NCBI GenBank assembly: GCA_025529335.1
Contig: JAMYHX010000062.1
Location: 1 to 64,000, forward strand
Source: Rhizopus sp. PT2906
Lineage: Eukaryota > Mucoromycota > Mucoromycetes > Mucorales > Rhizopodaceae
Direction: 5' to 3'
DNA length: 64,000 nucleotides
Shown: one piece after another, positions 21,280 through 31,570 of the stretch
How the letters are laid out: each line of letters opens with the position of its first letter
Position numbering within the stretch: the stretch's first letter is position 1
Made by a program: the position numbers and the translations under genes
Notes under the pieces: generated by a model
What the model was told of the DNA's origin: nothing
The model's database searches: none
Seen by the model: only the letters and a program-made list of their open reading frames with translations

Positions 21280-22981
21280 TTACAGTGATGGATTTACTGA
21301 TTGCAAAGCTTCTTCAATGTGCTCTTGCTTCACCTCCAACGATTGCGTTTTTAGTGCTAATAAACCGGCTTTCCTTATCACAGCTTTAAGATCTGCACCT
21401 GTATAACCTTCTGTCAATTGTGCTACCCTCTCAAGATCCACGTCAGGTCCTAATCTTGTCTGCTTTCCCAGCACATACAATATCTGTTCTCTTTCCTCTA
21501 CATTAGGAGGGCCTATATAAACGAGTCGATCCAGTCTTCCGGGCCTCAAGATGGAACTATCAATAGCCTCTGGGTAATTGGTAGCACCTAACAAGATGAC
21601 ACTTGCATTGGATCTATCCAAATGATCCATCTCAATCAAGAACTGTGAGATCAATTTCTTTCCGACATCGCCACTAGTATCCCTTGAAGAAAAGATCGCC
21701 TCGAGCTCATCCAAAAACACCACACAGGGACTACATCGGGCAGCTGTCTGAAAGATACGAGATACAGCCTTTTCTGACTCGCCTACCTCTCCTTTGATCA
21801 GATCGGGTATACTTATCGTCAAAAAGTTGGCACAGGATTCTGTGGCGACTGCTCTAGCCAGCAGAGTTTTGCCAGTTCCCGGAGGTCCATACAGCAGCAG
21901 CCCCTTTGAAGGGCGAATGCCAAGTCGTTGATAAGCATCTGCGTGTTGATAGATCCAAACTGCAGATTCTTCTAATGTCCTTTTTGCTTCTGTCAGTCCA
22001 CCAATATCCTCCCAGCGTACCGGGTTTGGTTTCTCTGCCATGATCGTGTCTAGTCCTGTCAACTTGACTTTATGAAGCGTGTTTTTGAAATTGTCTATCG
22101 TCACTTTTTTAAAAGAGTTAACAAAAGTCATGTTGTGTGTTCTATGCTTCGTACCATATGCATTTCCTTCTAATAACGCGCTTTCTTCAGCCAATTGAAA
22201 CCAATGCATGATATCTGCAGGAACAAATCCATGAGCCATAAAAGATAGCTGATACAGTTCATCTTGATTTAGAGTGGTACGGATATGAAAACACGAGTCA
22301 TAGATATGTTGCATGATGCACAGTCGCTCTATGGGTGTAGGAATCTGCAAGTGAATCTCATCGTCAAACCAGGATCTCACTTCCAAGGGCAGTTGATCTG
22401 GTCTTCGTGTAGTTGATATCACCATGATGTGATGTTGTTTTAGAAATTGAGAGAGTACTGGAAAGAGTTCATCGTCTTGTGGCTCGGATGCGTTTTTTGA
22501 GAAAAAGAGATCGAAATCTTCAATCAACACTTTTTTTCGTGTACAATTAGTATCAAGATGTCAATAATCACGTAAACATACATAAGGAGGTGTCTTGTTT
22601 CTTGGTTGCTTTCCTTAAGAGTCGTTTAAATCCTTTTGACAGGTGACCATGATGACTTGCTGCCAGCTCACCCAGTATGGCTGTATACATATTGACATTG
22701 TACTGCTTGGCCAAATAAGAGGATATAAATGTTTTTCCTATGGTTAAAAGTTGATATAAAGGCAAGAAAAACAAAGTTTTTTTTGTTACCTATGCCTGAA
22801 TCAGCCTTCAACAAGATGTTGGGTGGTAATTGATTGTGTTTAAAAGTCAAGTGAAATGCTTGATCTAATCTTTTTTTTTGGTGAATCAATACACATTATC
22901 TCATTAAGCGAAAAACAGAGAGAAACATAAAATGCAGTACCTTGCACCCTCTTCTCCATAACATTGTGAAGGATACGTCAT
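21280..22981 (-). CDS. Two-domain AAA+ ATPase with degenerate first domain
   Basis: Type II AAA ATPase of about 505 residues, spliced from four exons. Exon 1 encodes MTYPSQCYGEEGAR, joined to LDQAFHLTFKHNQLPPNILL. The first AAA domain has a weak P-loop (LLKADSGIGKT, Ala for Gly) and Walker B LLLIEDFD instead of hhhhDE. The second domain is complete: WEDIGGLTEAKRTLEES, GPPGTGKTLLARAVA, CVVFLDELEAIF, the sensor GATN and SRH arginines in RPGRLDRLVYIGPP. There is no N-terminal substrate domain of Cdc48 type. The D2 resembles CDC48/AFG2-class proteins, such as the AFG2B/SPATA5L1 or Pex1/Pex6 groups. I cannot fix orthology. Confidence 0.8.
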
Positions 22982-23188
22982 GAATAAGAAAAAAAAAGTA
23001 ATGCTTAAAAGTGTGAGAGGGATCTTTTTCTATTTCCAAGCCCCGAATACACTGTTTATTTTTATGGTACACTTTTTTCGTACGCATGGGGAACAATGTA
23101 TTGAAAAAAACAGCAAGACAACAAATTATCATATTCGCTGACATTTCAAAGGACTTTTAAGCTTTAATAAAGAACAATGAGTTCAATT

Positions 23189-24142
23189 TTATTTCTTCAA
23201 TATTATCTTGACTCTTTGCTTATTTACAACCTTTACTCTAGGATAAAGTAGTCCATTATACAATTTTGTAAAGACTTTACTTTTGATTAGCCGTTCATCA
23301 CTGTACGTAAGCAATAGCTCAACCAGTAAGCGTTTAGCTTTCGATGACTTTCTACTTGTAGAATCCTTGAATTTTTTGATATCTTGGAGTTTCAGCAAGA
23401 TTTGTTCAGTATCAGCCTTTTCTTCGAAGCCCAGATCTTTCCAATAGTGGATGTTATTCAGCATATCTCTTAAATTATTTATTTCATGGAACGAAATAGC
23501 CTTGTGAGCTGCCAAGTATATTAACTTTGAGCAAATAGAAAGATATCCAGCAGGCTCAGTTTCATAGAACTTCAAAGGCAGTGGTGTGTGGAAGTTCTTT
23601 TCAATATAGACTGCTGATTTGAAGCACCAGGGCTTCAAACTTCCGTTCTTACTATAGTCGCGAAGCATCCTTATGCAAGGTTCTGTTTCCACGGCCATTA
23701 TTGGCGAAAACAAAATAAACATGTCATCTTTGGCCATTATTGCGGGAACAGTGACACCAAGGAGCGCATCTAACTTTGATTTATCTTTTGCAAGATGACT
23801 AAGCCCACTAGTGGCAATGATTTCAATGTTGCGATATAGAAACCGCAGTTCATACCACGATCCTCCTTTGTCATTAGTGTAATTTTTCATGCTGATGGTT
23901 AGCATTTTAGGATGCTCGTCGAATTTTGTTACAATAGCAACATCATCCAAGCTTTTGTCTTTAACATATGCTTCAATCTGTGTGATGAAAACCCAATCAT
24001 TTTTTTGATTTATAACAATAGAGTGAATCAGCAAGTCTTTTAGCTGTAAAATAAAAAGATCAACTGTACCTTTGCTGATGGATATGTCTTCATGTAGAGG
24101 GGTCCTGTTGTATTCAGCTATGGTTGTTATTGAAAAAAGCCA
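23189..24142 (-). CDS. Orphan ORF, start codon not resolved
   Basis: The frame is open from 24142 to the stop at 23189 (over 310 codons). I recognise no domain. The sequence looks protein-like: DWVFITQIEAYVKDKSLDDV, KGGSWYELRFLYRNIEII and a basic C-terminus. There is no in-frame ATG in the first 70 or so codons; a TAA lies at 24143-24145. The 5' end must therefore come from an upstream exon, for instance via an acceptor at about 24115, or be lost. No intron is needed inside. It may be a lineage-specific gene or a 5'-truncated relic. The neighbouring 490 bp upstream holds inverted repeats. Confidence 0.5.
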   Translation of the reverse strand, partial: WLFSITTIAEYNRTPLHEDISISKGTVDLFILQLKDLLIHSIVINQKNDWVFITQIEAYVKDKSLDDVAIVTKFDEHPKMLTISMKNYTNDKGGSWYELRFLYRNIEIIATSGLSHLAKDKSKLDALLGVTVPAIMAKDDMFILFSPIMAVETEPCIRMLRDYSKNGSLKPWCFKSAVYIEKNFHTPLPLKFYETEPAGYLSICSKLIYLAAHKAISFHEINNLRDMLNNIHYWKDLGFEEKADTEQILLKLQDIKKFKDSTSRKSSKAKRLLVELLLTYSDERLIKSKVFTKLYNGLLYPRVKVVNKQRVKIILKK

Positions 24143-24641
24143 TTAAGTCGATAACATTTTTTATAAAAAGAAAAGCTGAATGTTGTTAAATTAAATGCGT
24201 AAGCGTTTTATAGGGGTAAAGAATCTGTGGCTGCCATTTATATTATTGTCGTCATTGACATTATTTGTGCTTATGATACTATTGTTATACTAGTAGCTAC
24301 TATAGTTATTATAGGTATTCTTATCAGATGCGATAGGGGAATGTAAAGTAGAATGTATGCTCTACTGCAAGATTATACTCGAGTCATTATAATGATGCAT
24401 ATCAAACACGCCAGGTCCAATCGATGACAGTCTTATAATTTAATGGGATTTCAGGAAGTTTTACGAACAAAATTCTCGGTAAAAAACTTGAAGGATATTC
24501 CATAGCATGCTTTATTCTACTTTATATACTGTACGAAATCCCATGTGGAAAGTGCATATATTCTTTCATTTCTGTTGTATGAAAATTTTCATAAAGTGTA
24601 GGAAAAGTTTTCGAAAAAGGTGTATATGTCATGCATAAGCG
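24143..24641. other. Intergenic region with overlapping inverted repeats
   Basis: About 500 bp without a convincing frame. It has two overlapping inverted repeats: 24344-24361 with 24505-24525 (taaagtagaat...tatgct against agcatgctttattctacttta, imperfect), and 24444-24452 with 24536-24544 (tgggatttc / gaaatccca, perfect). Confidence 0.4.
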
Positions 24642-25844
24642 TTATGCTTGCACAATTTGTTTATTATCATTTTGCCTTTGGTTCGACTTTTTCTTCTTTC
24701 CAACAAATTTAGGCGCACTATCTCCTTTTAATAATGGGTTATTTGCATATGTTCCTGCAGAAAATGCATCTCTTCCTCGTCTTGTAGAAGGTGTCATGGG
24801 TTCTTCATCATCTGAAGAAGACGATGATGACGCTGAATCTATATTCTCTACAATGACTTGCTTTGATTTACTATCAATTGTCATCACTTTCCGTTTTGAA
24901 CCCTCTGCTTTTTCAGACTGCTGTTTCCCGGATTTTCTTGTGTTGTCATCAAACAAATACATCTGTGAAAACAGTTCTCCATTGACCCTTGCCGCGTATC
25001 CAATAGATGCCGTCTCTTGTTTCTGTGGTTGATTCTGTTCAGCGCGTTTCCGTTTCGCTTCTGCAATCAACGCAGCTTCTTGATCAGAAGAAAGTATAGG
25101 CAAATGACAAAAAGTGCACGGACCCACGCCTTCTGCAACACATATGATCTTTCCACAGTTCAAGCAGTTGGGTGCAACCATCAACAGTTCGTGCTTGGTT
25201 GCCTGGCATTGGCACGGTTTTCTCTTTTTGGTATCTGTTTTGATATTTAATTCCTTTAAGGCAGTTTCCAGTGTCATCTCTTTCTTCTTCTTTTTTTCCT
25301 GTTTTGGTTTATCTGTCAAAATGGCTGCGGATCGAAGATCGTTGTTGGATTTGTTTTTCTTTTTTGATTTTCGTAAGCTAAAGTAGATTTAGTATCCTGT
25401 CTAACTGCTTTTTCTTATTTACTTTGAAAAGTATTCCTCTTCCTTCTTGTGATGAACACTGATATTGACAGGCCATAGTGTCTCTTGAGGTTGCTGTGTA
25501 GCTGGCAAATCGGGAAAAGACTCTGGAGTGGGTGTATCCATACGGTTATTGCTACCACTAGCAACCACGGTAGTCGTGTTCTGTCGTTTCTCGGGATGAA
25601 ATCGACGTTCTGTGAATTCTTCAATAAATTTTAAAGCATCTTCACTTAGTCCAACCATTTCCTATCCATAATGAATATGATATTCAATATTTATTTTCTC
25701 CCTTTTTACCATAAGGCGTTCACCAAAAGCTTCTGGCGTTTGTGTTGACATAAGATATGGGAGCACTTGTGAACGAATTGTTTCTGGGTCAAAGCCCAAG
25801 AAGACGCTCAGCTTGTCTTGTGCCCAAGTATCAAGTGTTGACAT
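24642..25844 (-). CDS. TRIP4/ASC-1-like C2HC5 zinc-finger protein
   Basis: Homologue of activating signal cointegrator 1, the zinc-finger subunit of the ASC-1/RQT complex that with a Ski2-like helicase splits stalled ribosomes. Three exons. The N-terminus is MSTLDTWAQDKLSVFLGFDP, a CUE-like helix, followed by EMVGLSEDALKFIEEFTERR. A disordered linker leads to exon 3. Its zinc finger near residues 190-230 begins PCQCQATKHELL, then APNCLNCGKIICVAEG and GPCTFC. The tail is Ser/Asp and Lys rich. No ASCH domain of the animal protein is visible, and the ORF ends soon after the Lys-rich segment. Introns have phases 0 and 2 and close the frame cleanly. Confidence 0.85.
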
Positions 25845-26435
25845 ATAAAATAGGATAAAGTAAAGAGAGAAGCTTTATGATCATATTTGCTTAAGTAAAT
25901 CCATTCCCAGATTAAATAAATAGTCACAACAAGCTGCGGCAGAACACAAAGAGGGTCTTACTGTCCCCTAAGATGGATGCTGTCGAGCGATATGTCATTG
26001 TTGTTTTTGGAAAAACAACAAGAGAAAGAAGCATTGAAACCGCCAAAGATACAGTGTTTCCAACGAGCAATGTTGTATAATTCGAAAATTCATAATACAA
26101 AATATACAAAATAAGACATTTTGGGACGGCATTGCTTGTTGGAAGCACTGTACATTTGTTAAAATAAGCTGTCAAAATATAAATTATACCAATTAATGCT
26201 ACTATATCTTCAGTTTATCCTACATGATGGCTTATCTCTTTATGCCATGTTTCTCAGGACAACACCCTCTGTTGGACAAAATTTGGTCCAAGAGAGTGAA
26301 TGGTCCGAGTATGCGCAGCGTTCATTCGCTGAGTTTAAATAAACGGAAATCCAGTGTGAGCAAGTAGGAGGAAGCCCAAAAGGAAGAGCCAAGCTGGCAA
26401 ATGGATTGTTCTTTCCTTTTTTATCAGATTTCATC
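25845..26435. other. Intergenic region with a MITE, a hairpin and the uS12 promoter
   Basis: Divergent promoter region between the TRIP4-like gene and uS12. It contains a perfect 11-bp palindromic hairpin (25998-26021) and a short TA-flanked inverted-repeat element (26052-26150). From 26240 to 26435 it is the likely promoter and leader of the ribosomal protein gene. Confidence 0.5.
26052..26150. mobile_element. Tc1/mariner-type MITE with TA target duplication
   Basis: A 99-bp element begins CAGTGTTTCCAACGAGCAAT and ends with its inverted copy (...GTTGGAAGCACTG). The 24-bp arms (26052-26075 and 26127-26150) differ at about four positions. It is flanked on both sides by TA (26050-26051, 26151-26152), the Tc1/mariner target duplication, and the CAGTG terminus is typical of that superfamily. 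The 50-bp centre is AT-rich and non-coding. It must have been mobilised by a transposase elsewhere. Confidence 0.8.
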
Positions 26436-27070
26436 ATGGGTAAGATCATCTACAAAACATACATATAGAGAGAGAAGGGAGGGGTAAAGAGATGGATGAA
26501 TGGATGGATGGAAGAAATACATATATATATAGATATAAAGTGGATTGCACAAACCAGCTTAAAAAAAAGAATGATGAGAGAGAGAGAGAGAATTTGACAT
26601 GCTGAATGGAACCGTCATTAACAACACAATTTGTAGGTAAGGGACAACCTAGAGGTTTGAACGCTGCTCGTAAGCTTCGTATTCACCGTCGTGATCAACG
26701 TTGGGCCGATAAACAATACAAGAAGAGAGCCCTTGGAACCGCCTACCGCTCATCTCCTTTCGGTGGTTCTTCTCACGCCAAGGGTATTGTTCTCGAAAAG
26801 ATTGGTGTCGAAGCCAAGCAACCTAACTCTGCCATTCGTAAGTGTGTTCGTGTTCAACTCATCAAGAACGGTAAGAAGGTCACTGCCTTCGTCCCCAATG
26901 ACGGTTGTTTGAACTATGTTGACGAAAACGACGAAGTCTTGATTGCCGGTTTCGGTCGTAAGGGTCGTGCCGTCGGTGATATTCCTGGTGTCCGTTTCAA
27001 GATTGTCAAGGTCGCTGGTGTTTCCCTCCTTGCTTTGTACAAGGAAAAGAAGGAAAAGCCCAGATCTTAA
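26436..27070 (+). CDS. RPS23: 40S ribosomal protein uS12 (RPS23)
   Basis: Decoding-centre protein of the small subunit. Exon 1 is only ATGG (26436-26439). The intron runs 26440-26636 and exon 2 is 26637-27070, giving MGKGQPRGLNAARKLRIHRR and 145 residues, exactly the family length. The conserved loop KQPNSAIRKC contains the proline that is hydroxylated in eukaryotes. The tail is ALYKEKKEKPRS. The split after the first base of codon 2 is the only one that restores MGKG. Confidence 0.97.
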
Positions 27071-27470
27071 ATTGCTTCTATCTATTTTTGTCTGCAAAAT
27101 AAAACAGTACATATTCTTGAACGTCATTTAAATTTGTAGCAACCATTTGTAGTTTGAACTTTGCCCTGTCCCGTAAGAGTAGTAAAGAGGGTGAATAAAC
27201 AAGGGGAAATAAAAAGAATTAATGTCGGTATATCGCCTCGGCAAATCCTGACGGGGGTCTTTATTAAACTATAGATAGGCCGATGCTTAAAGTGCTTTTG
27301 GAGGAGGTTCTAAAGGAGAAACACTTGAAATTAATCTTTATGCATTCCTTCATAGAGTCTTCAATAAAACCACGTGCGTGCAAGTACATTTAAAGTCCGT
27401 GCGATGAAAGGGTTTCGGGCCAAGGTTTTACTTATTCTTTTTCTTCTTTTTTTTTTTCTTTGTTCATAGA
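27071..27470. promoter_or_regulatory. Intergenic region, uS12 terminator and promoter of the next gene
   Basis: This 400 bp spacer separates two plus-strand genes. An AATAAA-like signal (27099-27104) probably ends the uS12 transcript, and a T-rich leader at 27436-27460 precedes the next ATG. I see no RNA gene. Confidence 0.35.
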
Positions 27471-28817
27471 ATGTCTTTTAAAGCCAAACAACGAGCTAAG
27501 CACGGTCATTTGTTTGGTGATGGTAAGTATAATTCAAGCAGATATTCAAGCACATTACTAATACTTGTAATAGATCCTTTAAATGCAGCACTAGTTAGCA
27601 GCACAGATGACCCTCTTTTTGCACCCACCAAGAGCAGCCAAAGCACGAGGACAAGCTCACCAGTGAAAGTAGATCCATTATCACGCAATGATATAGACTC
27701 TAGCAGCAGTACGCCACTCTTTTCTCGCCGTACAAAAGCAGAAAGTATATTTGGAGACATTGATGTTTCAAAACTCGGTAGGCGATCTCCAAATTCTCTA
27801 AGGTCAAACAAACCACTTGAAGAAGACGAGGACTTGTTTGGTGGGGCGAGAAGAGCTCCCAAAAAACCTCCTTCGATAGAAAGTAATGGTGATTCTATGC
27901 GAAAACAACAACCAGTGAAAATAACAACAACAACAACAAAACCTCTTGTCCATCCTTCATCACCTGTAAAAGTATCAACAAATCCGCCATCCCCTGCCAA
28001 AACTCCTACGCCACCTACGCCCATAAAGCCTTCTGTAGAAGATACCAAATCGTCTTCATTTTTTGCGTCTGCTAGTCGATTCTTCAAGTCATCAAGCAGT
28101 ACAAAACCTTCTGCTTCAACCTCCACATCCTCCTCTGTTTCGAGTGATATACAAAATCAGCCTGTACCTCCGTCTGTAACACTACCATCACCGCCACCAG
28201 TGGACAAAACTGTAGTATCTGTTCAACAACAACAACAAACAGACCCACCTCAACTGCAGGTGGTAAATAGACAAGTAGAAGAAGAAGAAGAAGAAAATGA
28301 TACCAATGATGCAATTCCAGTGATCGAAGATGAGGCTACACGAGCATTTGCAGATGAAACCATATCTTTCTCGACACATGCCATCAACTATACAACCAGC
28401 TTAACACCAGATTTACTAATAGACGGAATAGATTCCCTTAAAGTACGTACACCATTATCGCCTTCTGTAAGTTCACCTACACACACTACTACTACTACTA
28501 CTACTGGAGGCGGCGTAGAGCTAGATCCTTGGGCATTATCTATCTCATTAGAGCCCTCTGTAAGCTCACCTATAACCAGAGTACCTGTTCAAGAGATTGA
28601 ACCACAAAAGAGAAGAGTATTTGCAGATTTGATCACAAGTTGGAACACAGGACAGATACATCGAGAGAGAGAAGAAGTGGATCCTGATCAATTCTTTCAT
28701 CATATCGCAGAGGAACAAAGAGACGTTGGATTCGCAGGCATTAGTAATGATTCACCTATTAAAGCTGCCCCGACAAGTGTAAATATTTGGGAAGAGGTAG
28801 AAAATCCTTGGAGCTAA
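27471..28817 (+). CDS. Disordered protein with DPW/NPW motifs
   Basis: I do not recognise the family. Exons 27471-27522 and 27574-28817 give 431 residues. The opening MSFKAKQRAKHGHLFGDDPL continues into Ser/Thr/Pro-rich sequence with SIFGDIDVSKLG and DEDLFGGARR. A poly-Gln and poly-Glu region follows. A more ordered C-terminal part contains FADLITSWNTGQIHREREEV and ends NIWEEVENPWS. DPLF, DPW and terminal NPW tripeptides resemble adaptor-binding motifs of endocytic or endosomal proteins, so a trafficking role is possible but inferred. It is convergent with the bHLH gene, with 78 bp between stops. Confidence 0.65.
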   Translation: MSFKAKQRAKHGHLFGDGKYNSSRYSSTLLILVIDPLNAALVSSTDDPLFAPTKSSQSTRTSSPVKVDPLSRNDIDSSSSTPLFSRRTKAESIFGDIDVSKLGRRSPNSLRSNKPLEEDEDLFGGARRAPKKPPSIESNGDSMRKQQPVKITTTTTKPLVHPSSPVKVSTNPPSPAKTPTPPTPIKPSVEDTKSSSFFASASRFFKSSSSTKPSASTSTSSSVSSDIQNQPVPPSVTLPSPPPVDKTVVSVQQQQQTDPPQLQVVNRQVEEEEEENDTNDAIPVIEDEATRAFADETISFSTHAINYTTSLTPDLLIDGIDSLKVRTPLSPSVSSPTHTTTTTTTGGGVELDPWALSISLEPSVSSPITRVPVQEIEPQKRRVFADLITSWNTGQIHREREEVDPDQFFHHIAEEQRDVGFAGISNDSPIKAAPTSVNIWEEVENPWS

Positions 28818-28895
28818 AATAAAAAAAAAAATAGTTTATTTGTATAAAAACAAGAGATACATATAATAATACAATAAAAAGCACGGGGGAATATT

Positions 28896-29943
28896 TTAAA
28901 GTCTGTCTTGGTGTAGACACAGTTCGTTTAAGGTTTTCTCCAAATCTTGTATTTTCTGATGGTAGTCCTGTACCTGCTGTTGTAATTGGCGCATATGTTC
29001 AACTGATTTCTTTAGGATAATACCTTTATTTGGCTTATTGTTAGGTCCTAAAGTGGCATTTTCTAATGCATTCTCAGGTAATAGACTACATAGTTCCTGA
29101 ATTCGATCATTGATATTATCTCGCCGCCTTCTTTCAACTATATACACATTTTAATTATTTCCTCTCTCTCTCATATAAATATCTAGACATTACCTGCATT
29201 ATGAGATTCCCTTCTTCGTCTACGCTTCTCTATCATGATTTGCATACTAAACATGTATAAGATTCTGTTTATCAAAAAAAACAAAAAAAAAAAAACACTT
29301 ACTTCATCTGTGCCGCATAATCATCTTCAAAACTTCGAGGAATTGAATTATTCGATGACGAACTAGGGATATGGCCGGTACTTGTGGTCGTAGTAGGTTG
29401 AAAAGCAAAATCATAACCCATATTTGCCGGCGCAGACATAGCCAAAGAATGTGTCGATTCTAAACTACTGCTTGGCATAAACACTGGATGATGATTGTTG
29501 TTATTAAACACAACATCTTGTCTACCGTGACTTAAATCTGTCATGTTGGAAGAAGACCTTCGATGGATATCCATAGGAAAAGCAGACTACGGTTCCCAAT
29601 AAGTTTATGTTTTAATGAAAATTAAACTTACCGTTGGATGTCCAGTCGAACTAAACGATTCACTTCTGCCATACATCGGATACTCGGCATTATTATCTTC
29701 TTCATAGTCTTGGTGAGATAATGAATTCATAAGGAAGGCATCGTTAAAGTCCAGCGGCTCTGAAGAGGGTGAATCTCGGTTATTGCCGCTGTTCACATCA
29801 GATAATGGATGAGTAGGTGGCAATTGTCCTGTCGCCATCAAATGGTAAGGTGTAGGATGTCTAAGTCTCAGTGGTTGTTGTGCTTTTTGCTGTTGCTGTT
29901 GTTGTTGTTGTTGTTGCTGCTGCTGCTGTAGCTGCTGTGGCAT
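28896..29943 (-). CDS. bHLH transcription factor (MITF/Rtg3-like basic region)
   Basis: Four exons: 29632-29943, 29303-29586 and two short ones ending at 28896. The N-terminal half is disordered, with a Gln run right after the start (MPQQLQQQQ...). The DNA-binding domain is split by an intron: RRRRRESHNA then VERRRRDNINDRIQELCSLL. The basic region has the H-E-R pattern that reads E-box DNA. A long loop (about 15 residues, NALENATLGPNNKPNKG) separates the helices, and a leucine-zipper-like heptad follows (LQQQVQDYHQKIQDLEKTL). This is a bHLH-Zip of the USF/MITF/Rtg3 kind. The frame upstream to 30153 is open but reads as leader, so 29943 is preferred. Confidence 0.9.
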
Positions 29944-30221
29944 AATATTTGAAGTAAACAAAAAAAAAAAAGAGAAAAAGCAACTCAATGGGTAAAAAAT
30001 AGAAAGGGACAGTGGAGTACAAAAATATAATGAACGTATCCAATCAGAATTAAATAAAATGCAAAAATCATTTGCATATAAAAATGCTTGTTTATCAATG
30101 AAAGGAGTCGAAGAAGGGGAGGGAGCAAAGGGTTCAGCATTAAACAATACCAAAGAACATATATAAGTTACTTTATATAAATAGCTTACGATTATCTTTT
30201 CTTTCTCTTTCTCTTATTCAA

Positions 30222-30873
30222 ATGCTTCTCTTGGTCTTGTTTTTTTTCTGTTTTCAGGGATTATTGGCTCTATCTACGTTTAATGTTACGTTACCTGAGC
30301 CTAATGCACCTTTTGTTGCAGGACAAATGTTACCTATAAGTTATACCTTACCAGATGATCCAAATTTATCTCGCAGTAAGACATATAAAAAAAGGAAAAA
30401 ACAGACTATTTATTGATTTATAGCTTTACACCTATCCATTCTCTTTACCACAACCGATCCCTCTCTTAACCATACTGAAGCAGTTATCACTTCAAACGCA
30501 GACACATCACAGAGCTTTACTTTCAGAAGGGTTTATAATACCACAGTTTATTATGAGCATCAATTGAGTGTAAGCTATATATAAAGTAACAAAAAAACAA
30601 AAAAAAGATAAATAACATGCTACGTAGTATTCCATTCCGAACAATACACATCCTGGTCAGTACTCTATCGTCTTTGTTGACTCGATCACTGGTACAAAAG
30701 AATCTGTACCAATTACTGTTCGACCTTATGCTCAACCTGCTCCGCCTGCTCGTCCTTCTGGAAAACCATTCTTTGTCATCAGTGAAGCCCCTGCATACGT
30801 TGTGGTTACATTGTCATCAATGACCACTTATTGCTCTCTTGTAGTTTTCATTATTACCTATTTAGCATTATGA
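30222..30873 (+). CDS. Secreted GPI-anchored protein, Kre9/Knh1-like N-terminal fold
   Basis: Three exons (30222-30375, 30424-30569, 30628-30873) encode 181 residues. The signal peptide is MLLLVLFFFCFQGLLALS. The mature part starts TFNVTLPEPNAPFVAGQMLP, matching the Ser-Thr-rich GPI-anchored/Kre9-Knh1 N-terminal domain used in cell-wall proteins (xWTVG-type Ig-like fold). N-glycosylation sites such as NVT, NHT and NTT are present. A Pro-rich stalk (YAQPAPPARPSGKP) leads to a hydrophobic end, SLVVFIITYLAL, typical of a GPI signal. It would sit at the plasma membrane or wall. It is divergent from the bHLH gene across 278 bp. Confidence 0.8.
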
Positions 30874-31258
30874 ATTACCCTCTCCTTCTTCTAGTTATTT
30901 GTGATTAATAAATATATACATATATATATATTTTATCAACCCTATCTATAAATTGAACCTCTTTATCATGAGAACTCCTAGCAAAAAGTTTCTCTCTGTG
31001 TTACATTCAAGCACTTTAGCTGATACAGATTTCATTTTTCTGTATGAAAGAATATGCTCTGTTAATTCTCATGTACTACGGCTGCATTTTTACAGTCTTG
31101 TCCATCTTTAATCGCTTGTAATTAGGAATACGAATGAGTTAATAGTCACTGCCTTTTATTTTTGGGGAGGTACAGCAATACTTTTTGTCCCATGGAGCTT
31201 TTGCCCATCTCTGTGGCTAATGTAGTGTTTCGTATTTGGAAATACAAAAATTAGATGG

Positions 31259-31297
<39 letters not shown>

Positions 31298-31570
31298 CAA
31301 CACTACATGCACCAGAAAATAGACTAGCGCTACGAGCGTTTCTTTGGGGCGTTATCTACATTGTCACTTTAAAACCTGACGATACCAGAGTCTCTGCCTA
31401 ACTTAAGGCTATCCAATTCACTCTTTCTGATGCAAGGTACTATGTCATCATAATTACTGGTCTTTGTTGATAGCATATGACAACATAAAATTAGAATAAA
31501 TAACAACATTCCTTTTTATCATTTTTTCTTCTTGAAAAGAAACAGACCAATATGATGGCTTTACAAAGTC
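30874..31570. other. Repeat-rich intergenic region
   Basis: Contains an inward copy of the tgtagtgttt end motif (31221-31230), a 36-nt poly-A (31259-31294) and an outward copy, aacactacatgcaccagaa (31299-31317). A 98-bp block at 31480-31577 closely resembles the interior of the MITE-like element at 4264-4371. Confidence 0.55.

Noticed and set aside
26240..26449. Minus-strand 69-residue frame before uS12
   Set aside because: It overlaps the uS12 promoter and first exon and has no protein-like features.
27506..28126. Minus-strand 206-residue frame opposite the DPW-motif gene
   Set aside because: Val/Gly/Leu-rich shadow of Thr/Pro-rich coding DNA.
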